From positions 126,591,963 to 126,655,962 of the forward strand of contig NC_134277.1 of the NCBI RefSeq assembly GCF_949628215.1: 64,000 bases of DNA, written 5' to 3'. How positions within the stretch are numbered: position 1 is the first letter of the stretch; each line of letters opens with the position of its first letter. Positions 49,001 through 62,400 of the stretch are shown here, one piece after another. The translations under genes and the position numbers were made by a program. This DNA is from Phalacrocorax aristotelis. Lineage: Eukaryota; Chordata; Aves; Suliformes; Phalacrocoracidae. Below the pieces are notes generated by a model. That model saw only the letters and a program-made list of their open reading frames with translations. It ran no database searches and had not been told where the DNA came from.

Positions 49001-52000
49001 AAATGTTAAAGGAAAGAAACTGAGTTTGTCACCTAAAACTGAGAAGTGGGGAGGGTATCTTGTTCTTGTCTGTTTGCTGGGAGCTGTCTGCTCCTGAGTT
49101 AAATATGATCTGTAAGCCACATATTTGGGTTCTTTTTCTGGGGTATGAGAAGATAGATGTCTTATTCCAAACTGCATTAAGGTAAACTGAGCAAGACATT
49201 CTTAACTGTGGAATTTAAAAAAAAAAAATTCCTCTAGGGAATTATTCTGGAAGAGCTACTATTCTACGTTTATAAATCTACCTCAGTCCAAACTAATTTG
49301 GTGAGATCTTAGACCATTTCAATACTAATGAGCAAGTGCTCCCAAATGGGAATACCAAGGAGTCATTTTTCCTATATGATGTTTTTAGCCAAAGTTTGAA
49401 CAGAAGGAATTTCGTATGCAGGGCTGTGAAGTTATTTATTTCGTGGAATTCCTAGTGTCTTACGGGGTGCTGATATAAAAATTTTTATTGTCTATGCCTG
49501 CAAAAAAAATATAATTAATAGTGTTTACTAGCTCTATCCTAAAAATTACCAAATAATTGCACTTTGAGGACAAAATAAATTTTCTGATTTCCAAATTAAA
49601 TTTTAATTAACTTTTTCATGGTCATAGCTGTTTACAGCATTTTGGACAAATGGAAGCCTCAGAACTTTAATGTCTGCATCGTGCAAACCCCACACAAATG
49701 TTCCATTTCAGTGAACAGAATTAATTTCTGTTTAACTTGACTAGGAACTGTTGCAAGATAAATTAAATCATTGTTAATCAGATGTTCACAACGTAAATGT
49801 CCTTAGTCTGTCGTGCCTATTTAGTTAATCTGTTTTAAATTAGATTTTACAAATAAAAATCTCTGCCTGAGTGTGAAAATATAAGTGCTAGTTTTTTGGA
49901 AAGTTTGCAGTTAATAGAGAAGAACTTAGATTATGTATTTATTTCTACCTGCATTTGAATTCTTCTCTTAGCAAGCTGGTTCTTGTTAAAAGAAACTGAG
50001 AAATTTTCAGTGGAGAACTCTGAATGCAGAATAGTGCCACCACTTTTTGTCTGTGAATGAGTACCTTGGTACATGTGAGTACTTGTTTCCACTTTTTTAT
50101 TTATCACCTTTTCTTTATATTGGTTCTCTTGTTTTGAATATGTCATGTGTATGCTTTCAACTCTTTTAACTATAAAATTACATTCCTGCATATTTTTATT
50201 AATGCAGTGCTACTTCCCATAGCAGTCCCCAAATCCTGTAGTCTAAAAGGAATCATTGAAAGCAGAAGAGGCACCATAAGGGCATATAGGCAGATGGTTA
50301 TGATAAAATGTTTTTCACTAAATTATTTGCTCCTGGAGTCTTCCTGAACACTATTTCTCCTGGAAACAGACACAGGTCTTAGACGCAGTTGGAATTGCTT
50401 GGTAACTCTGGTCACCGCTCAAAATACTGTAAGCCAGGATTTGGTCTGTGTGAAAAGAGTGAACACTTCATCTGGAGAGATGAGACAATTGGACCGTAAA
50501 AGGATCTGCTCAGAACCTGAATCCTATCTTAAATCCCAACACTGGGAAAGTTCAGAGGTACCACTGAGTTGTATATGCATACTTGATATTTCCCTTTTCA
50601 TCCATAAAAAGGGAAAGTGGCTATTCTGACTTGATTTTAGTTGTTTTGAAGATGCTCTTCCCTCTGCTCATTGTGAAAATGGTGCAACTGGTTTGCAAGG
50701 AGAGAGCTAACTCTTCCTGAGCTTACTGTACTGCAAGCTGGTTTTAAGATAGAGGCTACAATCCACCTTGGTAGAATCAAAAATAAAACTCAAAAGGCCT
50801 GGAAACATTCTAGGTTTCTGCTAGACTTAACAGATAGATCTGGCATCAGTCACATCCCTTAATGAAGGGCTAAGCCCTATTAGTAGCGATATGCCTAAGG
50901 GACATTCCCTGAACATTTCTATCTTGCCTATTGTACATTAACCACACCTGTCACATGGACAAGGGAAAACTGGAAACAAAAGATTCTTTGCAATGTGATA
51001 ATTTAAGGTGTTGATGTTAGCAGAGTCATTTTTATTTGCTGACGAAAAGGGGTTAATTTCAAGTGTGCGTTGTTGATTTTTTTTTTTTCCTTTGGTTTTT
51101 TTGTGTAGTGCAGTTCAACTTCCAGGTTTCTGTTTGGGTCTTCATGATCCATACTTTGCCCTCTCTAAAGCAATTACTTAAATGAATCTCCATTCATTTA
51201 TTCATATTTATATGATATATTATATCCATTATATCCATATATTATATTCATGTTTATTCATAAATAAACAGAGGAGAGGGGACAGGTGGATGTGTCAGTC
51301 TGGTAAAACTGGAGGCAATTTGGGCCTAGGAGGCAGGAGAGGATGCTTGTTTAGCGGGGACATCCAGCTGAAATAGTCACTGTTCTGTGAGAGGCTGTTA
51401 GCTGGATCAAAGCTGGTCTTCTGGGCTGCTGACCTTCTTACACCTGCTTTCCTTCATTCCTGACTATCTACTAGTTGTTTCTGCTGGACATTCCTGGTCA
51501 GTAGCGCCTGCAGTATGTCAGTTCTTACAGACAGTTGTAGTGGTTTGCAGTCTGTTAGAGAAGGCAGACTTAAAGTCTTCCCCTCTCCCTCAATACCTTT
51601 CTTCATTCAGTTTCTGCAGCATAAGACCCCAAGATACGCTAAACTAAAACTTAACCTGGGTACATTAAGCAAGCTTGGGTTTTCTTCTCACCATGTCACT
51701 TACAAATATTGCACTTGCCCCTCTTCTGTTTAATTGTATTTAATACACGTGCTCCAAACAAAACAAATCATACAGTCAAAATTTTGGTGTTTTCACTACA
51801 TCCCCTCTGGTAAGCTTATGGTGCTGGCAGGTAATTTCTGCCCAAGGACTCCAGCCCTGTGGAGTTCTCATGAGGGCAGCTCTCCTTCCTCATGTCCACA
51901 CTTCACTATGGCAAAAAAATTTTTTTTCTTGGTTTATTAATAAATAAAGTTTGGTTAGTCTTTGTGTATTCCAGGATTCACAGAGCTCTCCACTGTTTTG

Positions 52001-55000
52001 ATGTTTCATGTTTAAATCTGACAATTCTTTGACAACCTGCCAAGGGACTCTTAATAATATATGAGGTTTACTTAGCTAGTGCCTTTGTTTTCCTGTTGTT
52101 GCAGAGCTCAGCCTTTGGAATACAGTTCTGTCTGGTTTTTGTGGGGTTCTTTGTAATATCTCATGGCCCCAATTATGACATAAATCCTAGGTTGCATGTA
52201 TGACAAAGACGTGGAGTAGGTCACAGTGTCAGCAAATAAATGTGAGAAAGCTAGAACCTGGGAAGGATTTTGGAAGAACTTTGATTCTCCACATTTCTTC
52301 TCTCACCTGCACTGACCTCTTCCACACAGTTTTCACTTGTTATTTGCTCAGCTAAACATTATCTCATACAAGTAGAGAAAGTCTCTTTATGTTCTGTGTC
52401 AGAGGCTTGAGCCTGCAATGCTTAATGCCTGTCTTCCTAAGGAACTCCCTGGAGACTATTGGCCTGCCTGTAGGCACATGTGAGAACAATTTAATGCTTG
52501 GATCCTAAGATGTTTGTGGCTGGTGCCATGTGTCTGTAATTCCTAAAAATAGTGGCTGCCTAGTTCTAGTTGCAATCTTCAGGCCCTACTGCAGTAAAAC
52601 TTTGAAACAATAATAAATCAGTTTAATGACTATGTTATTGGTTTCTTTTGTTCTAGCTCCTAGTGCCTGAACAAATTCTAGCTCCTGGTGCCTTGACTGA
52701 TACTGCAGTATCAGTTGCATGGTTCTCCAAGTTGACGCATTGATGGATCAAGTCTGTAGCTTTAGTGTAGAGAAAATATATGGAAGAGATAAATATTTGT
52801 TTTCTCTCTCTTTCTCTTTTGAAGTGGCAGTTTAGCTGAACCCATAAAAAGTCAGAACATGTCAACCTCAACCTGGCAAGGTCTGTTTGCCTTAGTTGTC
52901 TGTATAGGCTTTGTTACCCAATCGACTGCGCAAGCAGAGAAGGTAGAGGTGACCTGGAGTTAGTGATTTCCAAATAGCCTTTACTCATGGCCAAGGCCAC
53001 CAACAAACATGCATTTAATTTTATTAATCTTCTTAGAATAGTAGCATATGCAAGCTCAGATGGTGCTTCTGTCATTGTACAAGTGCAGTAACAAGCATTT
53101 GTTAAAAGCTGTTACAACAGTGAGATACCTTTATCATGAAGAAAAGTATATTTTGCTAATGGACTTGTTTAGGTCTACTCTTAGATAAACCAATCCGTCT
53201 CTTTGCCATGGAGTAAGAATGTGATAGTCAATAATATGGATTTTTGTCATATATTCAGAAGAACCTGAAATTTTGTGTAGTAGCAATATCATTGTTATAG
53301 ACAGCTTGTATACAGTTATAAGGATATTTTAATTCCTGCAAGACAGGATTAAAAAAATCTGTTACTATCAGATAGGAAAAATGTATTTGGATTAGGATTT
53401 TATAGATGAACCCAAGCAGGGGTTGCCAAAGCTTCTGGTCTGATGAAATCAGACTGATCTTCAAGAGTGAACTATATTATGGTTTCTTCAGGATGTGGTA
53501 AGTATTTTCTAAATTCCATCAGTGAAATACGGATGTAGATCCTGCCAATAACTTGCATTTCATAACAAGAGGAAAGTGTTAGGCTTTAAAAAGAAGCCTG
53601 AGTATATTGAAGATTTGAAAGCCAGACCTGAATGTTAGTTAAGCAATTGAGAAGCAGCTGCTAATATCAGTAGAGCCCAGTTTTCCTTTCTGGTTTGCCC
53701 TTAATGTAGAGCACTTGATTACAAACACAATGCAAGCTGGTCATAGCAAATGATTAGGGGGAGATTTTTTTCTCCTTTCTTGTCATTCTGAGGGAGGAAG
53801 AGATTGTAATCTGTATTGGGCATTTCTGCTAGAAAAGCATCAACAGATGTGACAATAAAAGACACTGCCTTCTTACTCCAGCTATCATAGCATCCACAGA
53901 GCTTGCAGTCTACACTTCCCATGCAGGGGGCTACCCTTTCATAAACGTCGTGTTTTCTCTTGTATTCTTGCCTACTTGAGCATCTGTCACTAAAACTGAG
54001 GCCGTCTTCTGACAACGTATTTTCATTCTGTGCTCCCAGGGTCTCATCTATTATGTTGCACCTCATCCATGCAGCTAATGCTTCTGCTTGAGTAATTAAT
54101 TGCTTGGGTGGCTAATTAGGCTGATCATGCAGCAGGTATTTTTCTGCTGAAAAATTACTTTATTGAGGATAGATCATAATAGTTTGTATCCCAAGGATCC
54201 ACCTTGTTTCTGAAAGCCAGATTTTTGTGCATATTTGAGAAATCATTTGGAAGATGTGTACTAGAGTGGAAGAAAGGAAAACGACTCTTCCTCAACTCAA
54301 TAGGGGAAGATCGTCACGTTTGAGGCAAAGGTCATAGTGGATTCTGCTTTCTACACTCTTTGCACTTCCTTTTTTTTGCCATAGCTAAGCTAAATTTTCA
54401 TATTAAAGACCTTGAATCTCTTTTGTTTTGCTTCTCTGTTGCCGCTACTCTGAAGGTATTGGTATCTGGGTGTTTCTCAGCCCTGTTCTGGTCAGAATGA
54501 AGTCCTTTAATCAACAGATAGGGGTAATGGCAAGATTTGCACTGGAAGCATGAGGCTATTCCTTTACTGAGTGAGCTGAAATACTGTGAACACAGAGGAG
54601 CTCTCTAGTGAAACACCATAGTGGGTGTAAGAAGTGAATGATAACAGCAAAGGACCTTGGTTAGCATGAGAGGGGATGGTGGCTGGTTCTCGCAGCAATA
54701 CGTTGTTATGGACTGTTTTTCCCCATTGCTTTTCTGTCTCTTGTGTGCTAGAACATGCCTCTGTCTTTCCTCACCATTTTTTACTACGTGGATGATTATC
54801 ATCTTTAACCTAAGCTCAGAGCACTTTGGCAGTATTGCTTCATCCCAGTAATGGGATTTTAGCTGTCACTGCAGCTGATCTGTCAACCCATGACATGCCA
54901 AAGGCTGCAGATATCACAACCTAGCTGTGGGAGAACTTCCCCTTTCTGTTGTTCCTTCTTTTTTATTTTTTTTTCTTGTCTCCTAAAGCAGAATAGTCAG

Positions 55001-55202
55001 ACTGAATTGCCGCAGGAGTTTGTTCTCATTCTGTGAGCTCATGGGGTTTTCTAGATCAGGAAGTTAAAAGGAAAGCAGACAAAAGCTCCAGCAGCAAAAA
55101 GTGATTCTGCTTATGAACCTCTTCCTGTGAGCACTACATCAGTCCCTGGAAGCTTTCCCTTCCCTGCTGCAGTACCAAGACTGAGATAAAAGAGGAGGGA
55201 TG
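46011..55202. other. Intergenic DNA downstream of UBXN2B
   Basis: No coding exon or RNA gene is recognised. Open frames are short. Low-complexity tracts occur (T-runs near 47350-47390 and 51077-51088; AT-rich 51195-51268). A homeodomain-site cluster lies at 54093-54119. Long alternative 3' UTR forms of UBXN2B could extend into the left part. Confidence 0.5.
51195..51268. repeat. AT-rich low-complexity tract
   Basis: Irregular TATA, ATTCAT and ATATCC units over about 70 bp form a simple sequence, not a coding one. Confidence 0.75.
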
Positions 55203-55252
55203 AACCATGGAATGATTTAGGTTGAAAGCTTCCTCTTGTTCATCTGTACCCT
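55203..55252 (-). mobile_element. Possible CR1 3'-end scrap, antisense
   Basis: The + strand reads ATGGAATGATTTAGGTTGAA, resembling the reverse complement of the CR1 3' terminus, and then diverges quickly. It lies about 130 bp before the next CR1. It may be a very old fragment or chance likeness. Confidence 0.35.
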
Positions 55253-55379
55253 AGGGTTCTTTCACCCTACTCTCCAGACTTAGTAAGGGACAAACAGATC
55301 AGGTTGCATTTAAGCCCATGGTAGTATAGGAAATCTATGGAGTTGCCAGTGAGAAACGTGGAGAACAAGGTAATGATTT

Positions 55380-56370
55380 TGGCTTCGCCATGGGCAAGTC
55401 TTGCCTGACCAAGCTAGTGGCCTTCTATTATGGAGTGACTACATGAGTGGACAAGGGAAGAGCTATGGATATCATCTATCTGACTTCTTTTAAGACCTTT
55501 GACATGGTCCCACACACCATCCATCTCTCTAAATTGGAGAGAGAAGGATTTGGTGGGTGGACTGTTTGGTGGATGAGGAATTGGTTGGATGGTCACGTCT
55601 AGAGAATAGTGTTCAACAGCTCAATGTCCAGATGGAGATCAGTGATGAGTGGTGTCCCTCAGGGGTCTGTACTGGGACCAGTACTGTTCAATATCTTCAT
55701 CAATGACAAACAGTGGGATCGAGTGCACCCTCAGCACATTTGCAGATGACACCAAGCTGAGTGATGTGGTTGACACGCCTGAGGGACAGGATGCCATCCA
55801 GAGGGACTTGGACAAGTTTGAGAAGTGAGCCTGTGTGAACCTCCTGAGGTTGTGCAAGGTCCCGCACCTGGGTCAGGGCAACCCCTGGTATCAACACAGG
55901 CTGGGGGATGAAGGGCTTGAGAGCAGCCCTGCAGAGAAAGACCTGGGCTATTGGTGGATGAAAAGCTGGACATGATCCAGCAATGTGTACTCACAGCCCA
56001 GAAAGCCAACACTATCCTGGGCTGCATCAAAAGAAGTGTGGCCAGCAGGTCAAGGAAGGTGATTCTGTCCCTCTACTCTGTTCTGGTGAGACCCCACCTG
56101 GAGTGCTGCATCCAGCTCTGGAGCCCTCAGCACAGGAGAGACATAGACCTGTTGGAGTGGGTACAGAGGAGGGCCACAAAAACAGGGATGAAGCACTTCT
56201 CCTGTGAGGGCAGGCTGAGAGAGTTGGGGTTGTTCAGCCTGGAGAAGAGAAGGCTCCAGGGAGACCTTATTGTGGCCTTTCAGTACCTAAAGGGGGCCTA
56301 TAAGAAAGATGGGGACAGACTTTTTGCAGAACCTGTTGCAATCAGACAAGGCTTAATTTTTTTAAACTAA
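55380..56370 (+). pseudogene. Decayed CR1 ORF2 reverse transcriptase
   Basis: This is the reverse-transcriptase remnant of the CR1 above. Stops interrupt it early (for example TGA after GVTT near 55444 and TAG near 55600). Frame changes occur near 55710, just before the F-A-D-D motif, and near 55945. The longest open piece, 55951-56370, is the conserved C-terminal segment and is not an independent gene. Confidence 0.85.
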
Positions 56371-56606
56371 AAGAGGGTAGATTTAGACTAGATATAAGGA
56401 ATAAATTTTTTACAAAGAAGGTGGTGAAACACTGGAACAGGTTTCCCAGGGGAGGTGGTAGGTGCCCCATCCTGGAAACATTCAAGGCCAGGTTGGATGG
56501 GGCTCTGAGCAACCTGATCTAGTTGAAAATGTCCCTGCTCCCTGCAGAGGCGTTGGACTAGATGGCCTTTAAAGGTCCCTTCCGACCCAAGCCATTCTAT
56601 GAATTC
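55380..56606 (+). mobile_element. CR1 LINE, 5'-truncated, 3' end intact
   Basis: A second sense CR1. It begins inside the reverse-transcriptase region (GKSCLTKLVAFYYG) and runs through [20 protein letters not shown] and a catalytic F-A-D-D motif that is intact at 55739-55750. It then continues through the C-terminal [20 protein letters not shown] block to the 3' untranslated end. The terminus reads CCATTCTATGAATT, with a single copy of the usual tail unit. The coding frame is broken by several shifts and stops, so it is a dead copy. The left border is approximate. Confidence 0.93.
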
Positions 56607-59205
56607 CCTGGCTGAGGAAAAACAGACAGATGTGACACACATGTCAAATGAAAAGATGGAGGTTTGTGGACCTGTTGGGACCATTGCCACCAGTGACAGC
56701 TCTTAGAACAAGGACTTGATACACCTTATTTCAGAAATGATGGGAATAGGTGTTTAGAAAGGGAAAGACCCCAAAGACTAAAACATATCTTTCCCCAGAA
56801 TAATGACTTTTTTGAATACAAATCAGTTTTCAATTTATATTGTTGAGATTGTTGTTTAGGGTAGAATGTAGTTCCTACCCTGAAGAGTTTCCCAGGTATC
56901 TTCAGGTTTCTTTAAAATTCTTCATTTGAATGATATGATTGATGTAACTTCTTCCTGAGGTTTGGTGGGGAGTAATGATGGAGGTAGACTTGACTTGCAC
57001 CAATAAGCCTAGTGAGACAGGCTCTTTTTTTCTTCCTGTGAGTAGAGATTGTTCTCTATTGCCCTATATAAAACAAGTAAATTAATAAAATTCTCATGTT
57101 TATAAGAAATATCTGCAGCATCAAACTTAAATATGTAGAAGCCTATCAGAATAAACAGCAAACAAAACAAAAACAGTAGCATTATAAAATGATGGTCAGT
57201 GTCTTTGGGTTCTGATTAGGAATTTGGATAGGTTTTCTCTGTTGTATTTTAAAGTAAACAAAAAAGATGCAACTCTGCGCCTGAACTTTTGCAGAGAAGG
57301 GTTTGTGCAGCATACGTCTGACCAACTGATCTGAACAGTATGGCTGTGACAGTCATGAGACGCTGCATACCAAAATTGAATGTCAGCAGACGGGAACATC
57401 TCTGTAGTTTGATGGATCCATATTTGTGCATACAGCAATAGATAGAAAATCATTCTTGGGTCTGCCCTGATACATCTCTTCTGTGATTTCAAGTTCATAG
57501 AAATATACAAAGCCACTTTCTGCCCTAATAGAAAAAGTTACAGAGGAAACTTTTAAGAGCAGTGGTTTCACTTCCAGGGAGCACAGTGATTTTTCTTCCT
57601 GTGCTGGAAGTTTTAGATTAAGTTCCTACTCACGTTGACAAGACTGGAAGCAAACCAATGCCAAGTGTCTTGGGAAACATTTACTGTGTAAGAACTCCAA
57701 AGAAGTAGCTGGTAAATGTTTTCAGAAGAAAATGCTATGAGTCTACATAGATTTCAATATATGCATGCGTGGTAGGATGAAGTTAACATTTCTATGGTTA
57801 AATGGAAAAAGCAGAAGTTTTAGTTACTAGGGAAGCTATGAAAATAATTAATGATAGCCATTTAGCAGATCAGACCTAAGTAAAATACATCAGAATCTTC
57901 AGCAAACCAAAATATTGTGACAGCCAGTATAGATCAAATGAAACAGTGCTATGCTTTCCATCTTTCAATCCTTTAACTTGAAGTAATTTTTAAATAAGAG
58001 TTTTTTAAAGTAGAAGAAAACCAGAAATGTGTCATTTTGAATACAGTGAAAGGAAAGAACTAATTTGCTTATTTCCAATGCAAGTGATTCAAGAAATACA
58101 AGCCATATATAACTGTTGTGATTGACTACAACTCACATTTTTTTTTCCACAAAAGTTGGCCAAAGTGTTTTGCGAGATCTGTGCAATTTTGACTCCCTTG
58201 GCTTATGCATAAACTACATGATATGATGCCTAAACCAAGAACACTCTCTCTCCAAGATCTTCTTTCAGAGGATAATTGAGAGCAAAAGTCTCCGAGGCAG
58301 GTTTATTATTTTACATGCCCGATAGCTATCGTTCCTGTAGAAATCTAAATCTGTTATAAAAGCCGATGACAAAAACTGAATTGAAAGTCTTTATTTCTTT
58401 AGCAGTCCTCAAACTCTGAGAATGGAATTCAGTTCAAAGTCTAGGAAACTTAAGTGTAGGTATCTACCTGTACGCATTTATGTGTGAGCAAGGTGCACAG
58501 CTCCCATTCTGGTCAGTGGAGGTTTCGGGCGTGATCAGGGCTGCCATCCCACAGGCAGCTCCCAGAAGCCTTTTGGTCTCTTAAGACATCATGAAGTTGA
58601 CAGATTTGACACTTCACTTACGGGGTCCACGTGCCCGTATGAAATGAGCCTAGAGATTACATGGGATACCACAGGGCAATTCAAATGGCTTTAGATACCT
58701 GTGTGGGGGTGAGTCTAACCCCTTATCAGTGCCATCATTTCAGTTCAGACATTTATTCTGTTTGCCGTAAAGTAGCCACGCATACTTTGGCAGCTTCTGG
58801 TGTTCAGGTGTCTGCTTGTGCTGCCTAGGTCTCCACTGGCTGTATTGGGAGTTTTGAAATCTAGTCCACATATAGACACCAACAGATAAGTTTCTTAATC
58901 TGTGAGCTGACGACTCTGTCAATCTCAAAATAGGACTTTAAACATTTTTAATTTTATTTTCCTATAGTCTTTGGTGGCACAATTTAATATTGTATTTTTC
59001 AGACTATACCATAAATCATTTTCATCTATATAAGTGGCACCCAATTTTTCCCTTTCTTTCTTGTATGCTCTCTGTATATTCATTGCAAAAATCTATATTA
59101 CACTGAAGCTAGGAACTTAAAGGCTGTAAACTTACAAAAAACACCTGCCTCAAAATACTTTAATTACCCCCCATATACACATAACAAGCAGTGAAAATTC
59201 TGTAT
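56607..59205. other. Intergenic DNA between two CR1 copies
   Basis: No gene or repeat is recognised. Open frames are at most 106 codons (57196-57516, minus) and have no motif content. Confidence 0.5.
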
Positions 59206-59495
59206 TTCATAGAATAGTTTGGGTTGAAAGGGCCTTTTAAAGGTCATCTAGTCTAACACTCCCTGCAGTGAGCAGGGACATCTTCAACTTGATCAGATTG
59301 CTCAAAGCCCCATCCAACCTGGCTTTCAGTGTTTCCTGGGATGAGGCATCTATCACCTCCTTGGACAACCTGTTCCAGTATTTTACCGCCCTCATTGTAA
59401 AAAATTGCTTCCTTATATCTAGTCTAAGATAGTTTCCTGTGCCCTTAGTTACTTCTTGTTGCCCAACATGTTTTTGACAATACCTAAATTGTAAC
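59206..59495 (-). mobile_element. CR1 LINE 3' fragment, antisense
   Basis: The + strand starts CATAGAATAGTTTGGGTTGA and continues as the reverse complement of the CR1 3' UTR and last ORF2 codons. On the minus strand the piece reads R-K-Q-F-F-T-M-R-A-V-K-Y-W-N-R-L-S-K-E-V, the CR1 ORF2 C-terminus. It is about 290 bp, truncated at its 5' side, with the ATTCTATG-type 3' end at 59206. Confidence 0.93.
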
Positions 59496-62400
59496 AATGG
59501 TTCTGTAGTGCTGGTGGTAGCTGCATGTGTGCTTTATTCGGCAGGCTCCAGATACATTATTTTCTGTATGTTTTTACTGGTAGTCCTCTGCACAAAGGTT
59601 CAAGGCTGATTGACAGTGCAGTCTGGTGTACTGATCTTTAGCAATAGCTGTAGTAGTGGAACACCTTAATAAATGCTGTTCAAGGCTAGTTTCCAAGGCT
59701 GAACATTATCACCTAATAACTTCGATCAGAGTGGTAGCAAATATTTGCATAAGTACATGCATGTGGTTTCAGTCTGCTGTATTTTATTTACAGGAGTAAC
59801 TGTTTGGAATAGGGTCTGTCTGAGGTCTACTCTGGAAATTGTGGTTCATGGTTTCCACTAAACTGACGTGCTTATTGGGCTGTCTTCTTCTGACTCCATC
59901 CTACCATATCTCCTGAGAGTCACCCTGTTTGTCACTCCGTCTCTCAACCTTTTGTTCTCCCTCACACTTTTGTTAACTAATGGAAGCTTACTTGAGTCAT
60001 GCTCATGCCACCTTCCTTTCTCTCTGGCTTTGTAGCTTGGTGAACAAACCATTTATAATCACAACCTGGAGTGCTGCTTAAGTGCTGTTCTGGCTTCCCA
60101 TCAGTTGAATTTACACCTACTTCGCTCAAGTGATGCTTCTTCCCAATGTCTTTAGCCAGGTCAAGTCTCAAAACCAATACGTCGTCCCCACCCTTGGTCA
60201 CCCATCAGCAATCTCTGTCACAGTCAGTGGCGCTTCTCTTCTTAAAATGTTACCTCTTGGCTTCTGCATAACTGCTGTTAACATACAGCCTTTCCGAGCC
60301 ATCCTCCTAACAAAACATTCATCCAAGCGCTCCCTTCTTGCTCTCTTCTCTCACTGTGGCAATTTTCTAGTGCTCTCTTGTCCTACTATATCCAATTGTA
60401 TTTTTGCTGCAAAGGTCATTTACGTATACTGTGATCCCTTCTCCCTTGCTCCTTCTGCTTTTTAGCATCAAAGATAAACTTTTTTCATTTTCAAAGAACT
60501 TCATAGCTTAATCCTCACCTCTCATCTGGTATTAACTGTCTTGTTCTCATTTCTTAGATTTGATCAGATCAAGATGCTTCAGTGTCAGTGATAAACTTGA
60601 CATTAACCAACCTGTTGGTCTCTTCAGACCATTAGCTGGCATGCTGGGAATACTGCCTCGTTTACTTGCTCTCCTTTAGATGGATGGTTTTCACCTTGTC
60701 TTTTTCTTAGATTGTGACCTCCTTGGGAGATTCATGGTGGTTTTGTTCTGTGTTTGTATGATTCTTACAACAAAGTCCTAATCTGTGTGGAAATAATATC
60801 AATAATAAACAACAATAGTAAAAACATTCTTAGCAGGGAGGCCAAGGAATGAGCATGTAACTTCTGCCATCATTTAGCTTTAGAAACCACTCCTGGGGTG
60901 CCAGCGCCAGGAGCCTCAGCAGTTAGCTAGGGTCATCTGAATTGCAACCAGGCATCTACCTTCTGGCATTGCAATGCCACCACTAGGAAGGACGTAATGT
61001 CAGCCATCTGCAGATAGCTCTGCAGTGTAGCATACCTCTGCATATCTGTGTCCGGCACCCATAGCATCTCGTTATGTTTTCTGCAGATTCTGCAAAATTC
61101 CTAATGCTTTATCATATCACCGGATTTCAGGAAAAGTCCTTGGACTATAGTCTCTTTACCGATATAGGAGAATCTCTTCTAATTCCAGACACACAACTTC
61201 AGCGGACAACAGTTGTTTTGGTCTGTTTACATAGGTTTGCTGTGTCTGAATAACACTGGTAAGAAACTAATGTACGAAGAGTATGAGGCACAGTTAACAG
61301 AACCAATAATTGTCTGTGGCTTGTGTCATTAATAGTTTCCCCTGTCATTTTTAACATCAGCTTTTAATCCTCATAAGGATATTATTTCTTGTTCCAAGTT
61401 CTTACATCTGGGAAATAAAATAGCCATGAAACAAGTCAGTTTAATGTGGAATAAAGTTCCACAAATGGAGAAATAATTTCATGGCTCCTCACACTGAAGA
61501 GGTCTCAAAACAAGAGTGATTCAGTCAGCCAAGGTGTTTTAATCTTTCAAAATCTCTGTGGGATCCTGCTATCTGATGAGACAAATTTCAGAAATTACTG
61601 TTATCTTTAGAAAGGTAAGTAGTGTCTGTAGGATCTTATTTATTCATGAATTAAGTAAAATGAACTTTTAATTTTGAAAATCTGTGTCTCTTCAGTGAAT
61701 TGATCTGAAGTGACCTCTCTCTCCTTTCATGACACGTGGACCACTGAAGGTCAGTCGATTTGAAATGTGTCCCTCAGAGTTGTCTGTCTTGGCAGAAAAC
61801 AAATTAAAGTCAACAACAGTTAGCAAGCTGGGTATTTACACTGACAGCAGTCCATTTAATAGTATGTAACCTTTTTATTGTTTAATTCGAAGGTTATTAT
61901 GAGGCAATGACTGCATTTACCACCAAACCTCCTTTAGCAGTTAGCTAAAGAAGGGCAGTCTGCAGGCATAATTATGATCAAGCCCCTCTGTGTGCTGCTT
62001 AACTGCGTTGACCTTATGTGGTGTAAATGAGAGCAGATCTTGGCGCTGTCTTCAGGCTGCTGACATGCAGCTATAGCACTCTCTGCAGTTCATAAATGAT
62101 GGATAACTATTTATGCTGCTACAGCTATCCATTTACACCAAGACCGTGAACAATATATTTTGAAGCACCCTATTGATGACTAAACTATTGTTATCACTAA
62201 AATTTATTTCATGCTTTCAGGAATAATTAGCTGATAACTAGGTGCCTACAGTTCTGCTTCTGCTTAAGCCCAGAAGTGCTGTAGTTTTGACAGAGAAGAG
62301 CAGCACTTTGCACACAGCTTTGACCCTCAGCCCATCAGGATCCATAGCTCAGGGAGTCCTCTCCCTCTGCCACTGGGGAGCTCCTCAGAGCAAGCCTTGC

